64,000 bases of DNA. Origin: Cupriavidus consociatus (lineage in GTDB: Bacteria > Pseudomonadota > Gammaproteobacteria > Burkholderiales > Burkholderiaceae). The DNA is taken from contig NZ_JAGIQA010000006.1 in the NCBI RefSeq assembly GCF_017814975.1, positions 234,555-298,554 of the forward strand, in the 5' to 3' direction. A model generated the notes under the pieces. It worked only from the letters and a program-made list of their open reading frames with translations. It ran no database searches and was not told where the DNA came from. The first letter of the stretch is position 1. Every line of letters starts with the position of its first letter. Both the position numbers and the translations under genes were made by a program. Shown here in pieces: positions 6,660 to 14,460 of the stretch.

Positions 6660-8749
6660 GCTGCCATCCCGCCATGACGCAGCAGCGCGTCGATCTGCGG
6701 CGCGCGGCCGCGGAAGGCCACGAAGGAGTCCATTGCCGGACGGCTGCCGCCTACCGACAGGATCTCGCGCTGGTAGCGCGCGCCGGTCTCGCTGTCGAGC
6801 ACGGTGCCGGACAGCTGTGCCGCTTCCTCGAATGCAGCGTAGACGTCGGCCGACAGCACCTCCGCCCACTTGTAGCTGTAGTAGCCGGCCGCGTAGCCGC
6901 CGGCAAAGATATGGCTGAAGGTGTTCGGCCAGCGCGACAGCGGATGCTGCGGCACCACGTGCACGCGGTCATTGATCTGGCGCGACAGATCCAGCACCGA
7001 GGCGGCGCCGGCCGGGTCGAAGTCCGTGTGCAGATGCATGTCGAACGACGAGAACACGATCTGGCGCAGCGTCATCATGCCGTTCTGGAAGTTCTTGGCG
7101 GCCAGCATGCGGTCGAACAGCGCGCGCGGCAACGGCGCGCCGTTGTCGACGTGCTGCGTCATGCCGGTCAGCACTTCGTATTCCCAGCAGAAGTTCTCCA
7201 TGAACTGCGACGGCAGCTCCACCGCATCCCATTCCACGCCGTTGATGCCCGACACGCCCAGCTCGCCCACCTGCGTCAGCATGTGGTGCAGACCGTGGCC
7301 GAACTCATGGAACAGCGTGATCACTTCGTCGTGCGTGAACAGCGCGGGCTTGTTGCCCACCGGTGCGGAGAAGTTGCAGGTCAGGTATGCGACCGGCGTC
7401 TGCACGCCGCCTTGCTCCAGCACCTTGCGGCCGCGGGCGTCGTCCATCCAGGCGCCGCCGCGCTTGCCTTCGCGCGCGTACAGGTCGATGTAGAACTGTG
7501 CCAGCAGCGTGCCATCGGCGGTGGTCACGCGGAAAAAACGCACGTCCTTGTGCCAGGTCTGCGCCGGCTCGGCCTCGATGCGCACCGAGAACAGCTTCTG
7601 CACCACGCCGAACAGGCCTTCCAGCACCTTGGGTTCCGGGAAGTACTGCTTGACCTCGTGCTCGGAGAACGCGTAGCGCTGCTGGCGCAGCTTTTCCGAG
7701 GCATAGGCCACGTCCCACGGTTGCAGGTCGGACAGGCCGAGTTCAGCGGCGGCGAAGGCCTTCAGCTCGGCCCAGTCCTTCTCGGCATAGGGCCTTGCCT
7801 TGATGGCAAGCTCGTCGAGGAACTTCAGCACTTCGGCTGGCGATTCGGCCATCTTCGGCACCAGCGAGACTTCGCCGTAGCACTGGTAGCCGAGCATCTG
7901 CGCTTCTTCACGGCGCAGCACCAGCTGCTCGCGCATATTGGCCGTGTTGTCCCACTCGCCCTGGCCCTGGCCGTATTGCGCGCCCAGTTCCGAGGCGCGC
8001 GTGACATTGGCCTCGTACAGCGTCTTGCGCAGCGCGCGGTCGTCGGCGTACTGCAGCACCGGGAAGTATGAGGGGAAGTGGAGCGTGAATTTCCAGCCGG
8101 CCTTGCCGTCTTTCTCCGCGGCGTGGCGGGCGGCTTCCTTCGCATCGTCGGGCAGACCGGCCAGGCGTGCCTCGTCCTCGATGACCAGCGCGTAGGTGTT
8201 GGTGGCGTCCAGCACGTGGTCGGAGAACGCCTTGGACAATTGTGCCTGCTGTTCCTGGATTTCCGCGAAGCGCGGCTTCCGGTCTTCGGGCAGCTCGGCG
8301 CCACCCAGGCGGAAGCCGCGCAGTTCGTTCTCGATCAGCTGGTGGCGGGCGGCGCTCATGCAGGCGAACTCGGGGCTGGCGGCCAGCGTCTTGTACTTTT
8401 CATACAGCGCCAGGCTCTGGCCGAGCGACGACCAGAACTCGGTCATGCGCGGCAGGTTGTCGGCGTGCGCCTTGCGCAGCTCCGGCGTGTCGGCGACCGC
8501 GCTCAGGTGGCTGACCACGCCCCAGGCGCGGCCGAGCGGCTCGGTGGCCGCTTCCAGCGCCTGCACGGCGCTGGCCCAGTCGGCCGGCGTGGCAGGATCC
8601 TCGGCGCGGGCGACGGCCTGCTGCGCACGTTCCAGCAGCACGTCCAGCGCCGGGCTGATGTGCTCGGGCCGGATCTCGGCGAAGCGGGGCAGGTCGGAAA
8701 AGTCCAGCAGCGGATTGTTGGCCGGGGTGGCTTGTGCGGCTTGGTCCAT
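6656..8749 (-). CDS. prlC: Oligopeptidase A (M3 family zinc metallopeptidase)
   Basis: A 697-residue cytosolic M3 peptidase that degrades short peptides, including signal-peptide remnants in the E. coli homologue. The zinc motif HEFGH lies at residues 481-485, followed by GLHHMLTQ and the downstream ligand region VEWDAVELPSQFMENF. Length and the N-terminus MDQAAQATPANNPLLDFSDL fit the family. The open frame continues far upstream through folD, but that part is out of frame with folD and is not coding. It overlaps xth by 4 bp and lies 122 bp after folD, so folD-prlC-xth may form one transcript. Confidence 0.95.
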   Translation of the reverse strand: MDQAAQATPANNPLLDFSDLPRFAEIRPEHISPALDVLLERAQQAVARAEDPATPADWASAVQALEAATEPLGRAWGVVSHLSAVADTPELRKAHADNLPRMTEFWSSLGQSLALYEKYKTLAASPEFACMSAARHQLIENELRGFRLGGAELPEDRKPRFAEIQEQQAQLSKAFSDHVLDATNTYALVIEDEARLAGLPDDAKEAARHAAEKDGKAGWKFTLHFPSYFPVLQYADDRALRKTLYEANVTRASELGAQYGQGQGEWDNTANMREQLVLRREEAQMLGYQCYGEVSLVPKMAESPAEVLKFLDELAIKARPYAEKDWAELKAFAAAELGLSDLQPWDVAYASEKLRQQRYAFSEHEVKQYFPEPKVLEGLFGVVQKLFSVRIEAEPAQTWHKDVRFFRVTTADGTLLAQFYIDLYAREGKRGGAWMDDARGRKVLEQGGVQTPVAYLTCNFSAPVGNKPALFTHDEVITLFHEFGHGLHHMLTQVGELGVSGINGVEWDAVELPSQFMENFCWEYEVLTGMTQHVDNGAPLPRALFDRMLAAKNFQNGMMTLRQIVFSSFDMHLHTDFDPAGAASVLDLSRQINDRVHVVPQHPLSRWPNTFSHIFAGGYAAGYYSYKWAEVLSADVYAAFEEAAQLSGTVLDSETGARYQREILSVGGSRPAMDSFVAFRGRAPQIDALLRHGGMAA

Positions 8750-8871
8750 GGCGTGTTCTCGGTTGGCTGGCCTTAAAGGTCGATGCCCCGCAGATGGGGG
8801 CGGGGTGCGGGCATTTCCAGCACCCCGTGTGGCGTACTGTACGTCGGATATACGCCGAGCGCGCGAGTGCT

Positions 8872-9723
8872 TCAGCCCGCGGCGCGTTCCGCTGCTTCCA
8901 GCGTGTTGACCAGCAGCATGGTGATGGTCATCGGCCCGACGCCGCCCGGCACCGGCGTGACGTAGCCGGCTACCTCGCGCACGCCGGGGAAGTCCACGTC
9001 GCCGCACAGCTTGCCGTTGTCGTCGCGGTTCATGCCGACGTCGATCACGACGGCGCCCGGCTTGACCATGTCGGCGGTGATCAGGTTGCGCTTGCCGACC
9101 GCGGCGACGATCACGTCGGCCTCGCGGGTATGGGCGCCGATATCGCGCGTCTTGCTGTTGCAGATGGTGACGGTGGCGCCGGCCTGCAGCAGCAGCATCG
9201 CCATCGGCTTGCCGACGATATTGGAGGCGCCGACCACCACGGCACGCGCGCCGCGCAGCGGGTACTGGATCGATTCCAGCATTTTCATGCAGCCGTACGG
9301 CGTGCACGGGCGGAACAGCGGGGCGCCGGTCATCAGCGCGCCGGCGTTGGCGACGTGGAAGCCGTCGACGTCCTTTTCCGGGGCGATCGCTTCCAGCACC
9401 TTGTGGCTGTCGATGTGCTTGGGCAGCGGCAGCTGCACCAGGATGCCGTGGATGCTCGGGTCCTGGTTGAGCGCGTCGATGCGTGCCAGCAATTCCGCCT
9501 CGGACAGGTCTGCCGGGTAACGGTCCAGCGAGGAGTGGAAGCCGTTGTCCTGGCAGGCCTTGACCTTGTTGCGCACGTAGACCTGGCTGGCCGGGTCTTC
9601 GCCGACCAGGATCACGGCCAGGCCGGGACGGTGACCGCGCTCGGTCAGGCTGGCGGCGCGCTGGGCGGCTTCGGAGCGGATTTGTTTGGCAAGGGCGTTG
9701 CCGTCGATCAGTTGGGCAGACAT
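8872..9723 (-). CDS. folD: Methylenetetrahydrofolate dehydrogenase / cyclohydrolase
   Basis: A 283-residue bifunctional enzyme of one-carbon metabolism that interconverts 5,10-methylene-THF, 5,10-methenyl-THF and 10-formyl-THF. Family signatures are clear: [18 protein letters not shown] with the catalytic Lys, QLPLPKHID, the Rossmann region [18 protein letters not shown] and near the end [16 protein letters not shown]. Length is typical for bacterial FolD. It is divergent from the CbiM-like gene across 194 bp. Confidence 0.96.
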   Translation of the reverse strand: MSAQLIDGNALAKQIRSEAAQRAASLTERGHRPGLAVILVGEDPASQVYVRNKVKACQDNGFHSSLDRYPADLSEAELLARIDALNQDPSIHGILVQLPLPKHIDSHKVLEAIAPEKDVDGFHVANAGALMTGAPLFRPCTPYGCMKMLESIQYPLRGARAVVVGASNIVGKPMAMLLLQAGATVTICNSKTRDIGAHTREADVIVAAVGKRNLITADMVKPGAVVIDVGMNRDDNGKLCGDVDFPGVREVAGYVTPVPGGVGPMTITMLLVNTLEAAERAAG

Positions 9724-9917
9724 GGAGGAAAAGACCGGTTTGGGCGGGGTTGTGCGAATTCGGGCGGATCCGGCGATTGCTTTGGCCTCGGTTGGCGTGC
9801 GCCCGGCATGCGGGCATGCGGATCAAAGGCGAATTATAAAGGGTCAGTGCGGGCTGGCGCGCGCAGCTTGACCGGATGCAAGGGTTGTACGGGTGCGGGG
9901 CTGGTAGCATCGGCCGC

Positions 9918-10598
9918 ATGCACACCGCGCTCCCGTCCCTGCTGTCAGATCCGCTGCTGGTTGTCGTGTCCCTCGCCGGACTGCTGTGGGCGCTGACCCG
10001 CCGGCCGTGGCGGTTGCTGCGGCGCAATTCGCTGCAGCACGCCTGGCTGGGGGCGATGGTGCTGGTGGCGCTGCTGTGGACGGTGCGTGCCACGCTGGTC
10101 GGAGGGCTCGTGATCCAGTTGCTGGGCGCCACGCTGATGGTGACGCTGTTCGGGCTGCCGCTGGCGCTGCTGTCGCTGTTCGTGGCGGACCTGGTGTCGC
10201 TGTTCGGGCTGGAATACCTGGCCGGGCACAGCTGGGCGCTGTTCGACTGGCCTTCGCTATGGGTGCGCTATACCTGGCTGGCGCTGGTGCCGGCGCTGCT
10301 CTCGGCCGGACTGCAGGCGCTGATGCGGCGCTGGCTGCCGCGCCACCCGTTCGTTTTTATCCTGGGGCACGGCTATTTCACCGCGGGTCTGGCGGCGCTG
10401 GGCGCCAGCGCCGCGCAGGCCGCGTGGCGGCATGTGATGGCGCCGGGGCTGCCGTTCACCCTGGCCGATACGCTGGCGGCAATGCTGATCCTGGCGTTTG
10501 GCGAGGCGTTCCTGACCGGACTGCTGGTGGCCGTCTTTGTGGTCTATCGTCCACAATGGGTGGTCACGTTCCGGGACGAGGATTACCTGAAGAATTGA
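9918..10598 (+). CDS. CbiM-like / COG3235-type integral membrane protein
   Basis: A 226-residue inner-membrane protein with about six hydrophobic segments, resembling stand-alone CbiM-like (energy-coupling factor permease) proteins. The ending FVVYRPQWVVTFRDEDYLKN is typical of this group. In classical ECF systems CbiM binds cobalt or nickel together with CbiN, CbiO and CbiQ, but none of those is next to this gene, so it is a solitary member. I chose the ATG at 9918 because the alternative at 9876 adds a non-hydrophobic, low-quality stretch. The substrate is unknown. Confidence 0.7.
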   Translation: MHTALPSLLSDPLLVVVSLAGLLWALTRRPWRLLRRNSLQHAWLGAMVLVALLWTVRATLVGGLVIQLLGATLMVTLFGLPLALLSLFVADLVSLFGLEYLAGHSWALFDWPSLWVRYTWLALVPALLSAGLQALMRRWLPRHPFVFILGHGYFTAGLAALGASAAQAAWRHVMAPGLPFTLADTLAAMLILAFGEAFLTGLLVAVFVVYRPQWVVTFRDEDYLKN

Positions 10599-10601
10599 TT
10601 T

Positions 10602-10623
10602 CGGGCGCCGGCGGTGGCGCCCG
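10602..10623. terminator. Possible hairpin between convergent genes
   Basis: An 8-bp perfect stem CGGGCGCC/GGCGCCCG with a 6-nt loop lies between the stop of the CbiM-like gene and the convergent response-regulator gene. Only two or three T or A residues flank it, so it is a weak intrinsic terminator candidate. Confidence 0.4.
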
Positions 10624-10669
10624 GAAAGGCCGGGCAGGATGGCTCGAGAAGGCCATCCGGCGCCGCAAG

Positions 10670-11302
10670 TCAGCTGTTGCGCGACAGTGCCAGGCGCAGC
10701 AGGTCGGCGACCGTGTTGACGTTGAGCTTTTCCATGATGTTGGCGCGGTGCGCCTCCACCGTCTTGATGGAAATGCCCAGGTCATCGGCGATCTGCTTGT
10801 TCAGGCGGCCAGCCACGATGCGCTCCAGCACCTGCTGCTCGCGGGTGGTCAGCTTGCCCAGCAGGTCCTTGGCGGCGCGCTGCTCGCGCGCGGCGGAATG
10901 GTCGGTACGGGCCTTCTGCAGCATGCGCTCGACCAGCGCCCGCAGTTCGGATTCGTCGAACGGCTTCTCGATGAAATCGATGGCGCCGCGCTTCATGGTC
11001 GATACCGCCATCGGCACGTCGCCGTGGCCGGTGATAAAGACGATGGGGATATTGATGTTCTCGGCGATCATCCGCTCCTGCAGTTCCGGGCCGCTCATGC
11101 CGGGCATGCGCACGTCGAGGATCAGGCAGGACACCTGGCTGGCGTCGTAGGCGGCGAGGAACTGCTCGGCGCTGGTAAAGCTGCGAACCTGGTAGCCATT
11201 GCCCTCCAGCAACCAGGTCAGCGAGTCGCGCATGGCTTCATCGTCGTCGACGATGAACACGGTCTCGCCGCGGTGGGGCGTGGGGTTTGGCGTTGCGGTC
11301 AT
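10670..11302 (-). CDS. FixJ/NarL-type response regulator
   Basis: A 210-residue DNA-binding response regulator. The receiver domain (about residues 14-130) has the acidic pair D20-D21, the phosphoacceptor D63 in LILDVRMPGMSG and the conserved Lys in EKPF. A C-terminal LuxR-type helix-turn-helix follows (LTTREQQVLERIVAGRLNKQ). A strong ribosome site GAGGAGAC precedes the ATG at 11302; the longer frame to 11533 is not needed. It lies 149 bp downstream of, and in the same direction as, the sensor kinase gene, and is its likely partner. The regulon is unknown. Confidence 0.93.
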   Translation of the reverse strand: MTATPNPTPHRGETVFIVDDDEAMRDSLTWLLEGNGYQVRSFTSAEQFLAAYDASQVSCLILDVRMPGMSGPELQERMIAENINIPIVFITGHGDVPMAVSTMKRGAIDFIEKPFDESELRALVERMLQKARTDHSAAREQRAAKDLLGKLTTREQQVLERIVAGRLNKQIADDLGISIKTVEAHRANIMEKLNVNTVADLLRLALSRNS

Positions 11303-11451
11303 GTAGTCTCCTCGGGACAACAATTCATTGCTGCGAAGTGTAACCGCCCCGGGGCCTCTGTGGCGAGACGGATTCCCCACATGCGTAGGGGGTCTGCGCG
11401 GGCCTGCCGGGGGCGTCCGGAATGAATCGGACAGCGGTGGAAAGCGGGGGA

Positions 11452-14037
11452 TTATTGCTCGGCCATCACCGGATGCAGCGGCAGCATGATCTTGAAGGTG
11501 CAGCCAATGCCGTCGACATTGTTCTCCACCCACAGCCGGCCCTGGTGCGACTCGATGATCGAGCGGCAGATATTCAGCCCCATGCCCATGCCGTCGGACT
11601 TGGTGCTGAAGAAGGGCTCGAACAGGCGCTCCTTGGTGGCTTCGTCGACGCCCGGGCCCTGGTCGATGACATCGATATGGACGTTGTCGCCGAACTCGCC
11701 CGGCTCCACGCGCGCATGCAGGCGCACCACGCCGCCGGCGCGCAGCGCCGGCAGGCCGGCCATGGCTTCGACCGCGTTCTTGAGCAGGTTCACCAGCACC
11801 TGCTCGATCAGCACCGGGTCGACATAGATGGCCATCGGCGGCGCCGGCAGCCGGGTCAGGATGGTGACGCGGCGCCGGGTCGCCTCGAGGTCGGCCAGGC
11901 CCACGGCGTCGGCGACGATATCGTGCAGCGCCGCTTCGCGCCGCTGCGGCTGGCTGCGCTTCACGAAGCCGCGGATGCGGCTGATGATGGTGCCCGCGCG
12001 TACTGCCTGCGCGGAGGTTTTCTCCAGCACCGGAATCAGGTCCTCCGGCGTGCTGCGGCCCGAATGCAGCCGCGCCACCGCGCCCATGCAGTAGTTGTTG
12101 ATCGCGGCCAGCGGCTGGTTCAGCTCGTGCGCCAGCGACGACGCCATCTCGCCCATGGTGGTCAGCCGGCTGGTGAACTGCAGGCGTTCCTCATGCTGGC
12201 GCGCCATTTCCTCGGCGGCCTTGCGCACGGTGATGTCGGTCGCGATCTGCATCTGCGCGAGGTGGCCGTCGACCCACTGGATATAGCGGCGGCGCACTTC
12301 GAACCATTTCTGCATGTCGGGCACGAACACCTCGCGCGCGTCCGACGCATAGGGCATCAGCTCGGAAGCGGGCAGGCCGGCGAAGGCGTCGACGTAATCG
12401 GTGTTGTCGCTCGAGACCTGGTCCTTGTCGAGTTCGTCGCCGGCCAGCTTCAGGTGGCCCTCGGCCTCCCAGCCGAACAGCTGGCGGTAGTAGCGGTTGG
12501 CGAACAGCAGCTCTGCCTTGTCGGTGGCGAGCACCGAGACCGCGGCGTCCAGGCTCTCCAGCACCGTGGTGAAGCGGTCATGCGCGGCGGCCAGTTCCTC
12601 GCGCGCGCGCTTGGGCTCGGTGATGTCCGTCATCGAACTCATCCAGCCGGTATGGCGGCCGCGGCTGTCGACCAGCGGCGACACATACATGCGCGCGTAG
12701 AAGCTGCTGCCGTCGCGGCGCATCGTGCGCATCTCGTAGCCGCCCGCGGGCGACTTGCCCTGCAGCGTCAGGTCGATCTGCTTCTGCATTTCCTGCTGGT
12801 CGTTCGGCGGCCAGTAGGGGAAGGGCGGCAGGCGGCCGACCAGGTCGCTCTCCTGCCAGCCGGTCATGCGGCAGAAGGCGGGGTTGACATAGGTGATGCG
12901 GCCGTTCAGGTCGAGCGCGCGCAGGCCGATCAGCATCGAGTTTTCCATCGCGCGCCGGAACGAGGTCTCGGCCAGCAGCGCGCGCTGCGCCTCGGAGCGG
13001 CGGCTGGTATGGCGCCACATGCTCCACAGGCTCCACAGCAGGAAGCAGGACAGGCCCACCACCAGCCACAGCAGCATGTTGTTGGGCAGGTTCGACGGCG
13101 GCGGGTAGGCGTCCGCGCGCAGCGACAGCGAGTGGCCCGGCGGGTCCAGCAGCACTTCATACGACAGCGCGTTGCCGGGCACCGGCCGCAGCGAAGTGCT
13201 GGCGCGGGTCTGGTTGTTCTTGTCGATCAGCGAGAAGCGGTAGCGCTCGGTCAGCTCCGGCGGCAGCAGGTGCGTCAGGATGCCGTTGATCGAGTACAGC
13301 GCGCCAAGCGTGCCGAGGAACTCGTTGTCGCGCACGATCGGGACCTGCATCAGCATGAAGCTGTCGCCACGGTCGTTGACCAGCGGGCGCGAGTAGACCA
13401 CGCGCTGGGTTTCGCGCGCGGCATCGAAGGTGTCCAGTACTTCAGGCTCGAGCGGCTGGTCCTGGTTCTCGCGCAGGCGCACCGCGAACTCGGATGTCGA
13501 CGGCAGCGACCAGCGGCCACGCTTGGTGGCGTCGAGCCAGTTGATAAAGACGATCTCGGGGTTCTCGCGCAGGATTTCCTGGGCGGCGGTACGGTAAGCG
13601 CCTTGCTCCAGCTGCGCGGCGGCGATATCGCGCGCCAGCGAGGCCAGCTGGTCCTGGTTGCTGAGCAGCGACAGGCGTACGCGTTGCTGCGCCCAGGCGG
13701 CGTCGCGGTACAGCGCATCGCGTTGCTGCTGGCGTTCGGTCTCGTGCAGCGACCACAGGATCACGCCCATCGCCACCGTGAACAGCACGATCGCGACCAG
13801 CGGAATGAACATGAACCAGCTGGTGGCGACGAGGTTGCGCCAGCGCAGCCACCACAGCCCGCGCGGGGCCGCCACCGGCGCGCCGTCGTCGGAGCCGAGT
13901 GCGTCGATCGGACCGAGCCCCGCTGCCGGAGGAGGAGCGTGGCCGGTATCGCCCCCGGCGGCCTTGGCTGTGCCCGAGGCATCGGGAGAAAGCATGGCTG
14001 CACGCAGGCGGGAGAGGAAGCGATCGAGGAACGGCAT
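11452..14037 (-). CDS. Membrane-bound PAS sensor histidine kinase
   Basis: An 861-residue inner-membrane kinase. A cytoplasmic Ala/Pro-rich N-terminus leads to a first membrane helix at about residues 69-95, a periplasmic region of some 210 residues with a CHASE/Cache-like length, and a second helix near 310-330. Then come two PAS/PAC units (about 360-600), the dimerisation/phosphoacceptor box SSLAHELNQPLAAINNYC and a GHKL ATPase (LLKNAVEAM, DQGPGVDEATKERLFEPFFS, GMGLNICRSI). This resembles DctB- and FixL-like kinases with FixJ-type partners. The adjacent response regulator supports this. The ligand is not evident; the position divergent from aceE hints at, but does not prove, a carbon-metabolite signal. 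Confidence 0.92.
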   Translation of the reverse strand: MPFLDRFLSRLRAAMLSPDASGTAKAAGGDTGHAPPPAAGLGPIDALGSDDGAPVAAPRGLWWLRWRNLVATSWFMFIPLVAIVLFTVAMGVILWSLHETERQQQRDALYRDAAWAQQRVRLSLLSNQDQLASLARDIAAAQLEQGAYRTAAQEILRENPEIVFINWLDATKRGRWSLPSTSEFAVRLRENQDQPLEPEVLDTFDAARETQRVVYSRPLVNDRGDSFMLMQVPIVRDNEFLGTLGALYSINGILTHLLPPELTERYRFSLIDKNNQTRASTSLRPVPGNALSYEVLLDPPGHSLSLRADAYPPPSNLPNNMLLWLVVGLSCFLLWSLWSMWRHTSRRSEAQRALLAETSFRRAMENSMLIGLRALDLNGRITYVNPAFCRMTGWQESDLVGRLPPFPYWPPNDQQEMQKQIDLTLQGKSPAGGYEMRTMRRDGSSFYARMYVSPLVDSRGRHTGWMSSMTDITEPKRAREELAAAHDRFTTVLESLDAAVSVLATDKAELLFANRYYRQLFGWEAEGHLKLAGDELDKDQVSSDNTDYVDAFAGLPASELMPYASDAREVFVPDMQKWFEVRRRYIQWVDGHLAQMQIATDITVRKAAEEMARQHEERLQFTSRLTTMGEMASSLAHELNQPLAAINNYCMGAVARLHSGRSTPEDLIPVLEKTSAQAVRAGTIISRIRGFVKRSQPQRREAALHDIVADAVGLADLEATRRRVTILTRLPAPPMAIYVDPVLIEQVLVNLLKNAVEAMAGLPALRAGGVVRLHARVEPGEFGDNVHIDVIDQGPGVDEATKERLFEPFFSTKSDGMGMGLNICRSIIESHQGRLWVENNVDGIGCTFKIMLPLHPVMAEQ

Positions 14038-14184
14038 GGGAGGGATTGACGGCTGACAGATCAGTGTACCGAGATTATTGCGGTGCGTCGCTTGGGGAAA
14101 GCGCCAATGAAACCCCGGCCGCCGCTTTCCGTGCCGGCGCCCTTGCGTCTGGCGCCGGACGGGCCATGGCATGGGTTTTGGTGC

Positions 14185-14267
14185 ATTGCGACATTATTTC
14201 ACATAGTAAAAAACGATATCGCAATTTGAAAATTTCACTTGTGTTGCCCAATGGGCTTCCATAGAAT
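14185..14267 (+). promoter_or_regulatory. Probable aceE promoter with upstream inverted repeats
   Basis: TTGTGT (14239-14244), a 17-bp spacer and TAGAAT (14262-14267) form a good sigma-70 promoter. Upstream, ATTGCGA (14185-14191) and TCGCAAT (14219-14225) are a perfect 7-bp inverted repeat. Between them TTT-N-AC-N3-GT-N-AAA (14197-14211) is a second imperfect palindrome. These are candidate operator sites. The stretch is AT-rich compared with its surroundings. Confidence 0.55.
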
Positions 14268-14460
14268 CGGTTCGACCCAAGAATGCGGGCGGTAGCCATG
14301 CGCCTGCCGCGCGGAGGAGCCGGAACAGGTTCCCCGGCGGCGGCCCCGATGCAAGGCGCGGCAGCGCCGACCCCGCAACGGTGCGAGTCAACCCGTAGAG
14401 CCCCCAGGGCCGGTGCCGGAAGCGCCGGCACGGAAGCACGAATTCACCCAGGAGACAGTC
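14268..14460 (+). promoter_or_regulatory. Long GC-rich structured 5' leader of aceE
   Basis: If the promoter ending at 14267 is used, aceE has a leader of about 185 nt. It contains GGAAC-AG-GTTCC (14322-14333), a block CCCCGCAACGGTG and a hairpin GTGCCGG-N5-CCGGCAC shortly before the ribosome site AGGAGACAG. No T run is present, so it is not a plain attenuator. The CCCCGCAACGGTG block resembles part of the cobalamin riboswitch core, but other required parts were not found. Confidence 0.4.

Noticed and set aside
6656..10132. Extension of prlC to a 1158-residue protein
   Set aside because: The added part covers folD out of frame and is Arg/Pro-rich shadow sequence; the normal family start is at 8749.
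11422..14049. Plus-strand open frame of 875 codons opposite the sensor kinase
   Set aside because: Shadow of the kinase gene, with His/Gln/Arg-rich composition and no motif.
14341..14460. Cobalamin riboswitch before aceE
   Set aside because: CCCCGCAACGGTG resembles one core block only. The closing B12-box parts were not found and aceE is not a B12-related gene; kept only as an unclassified leader.
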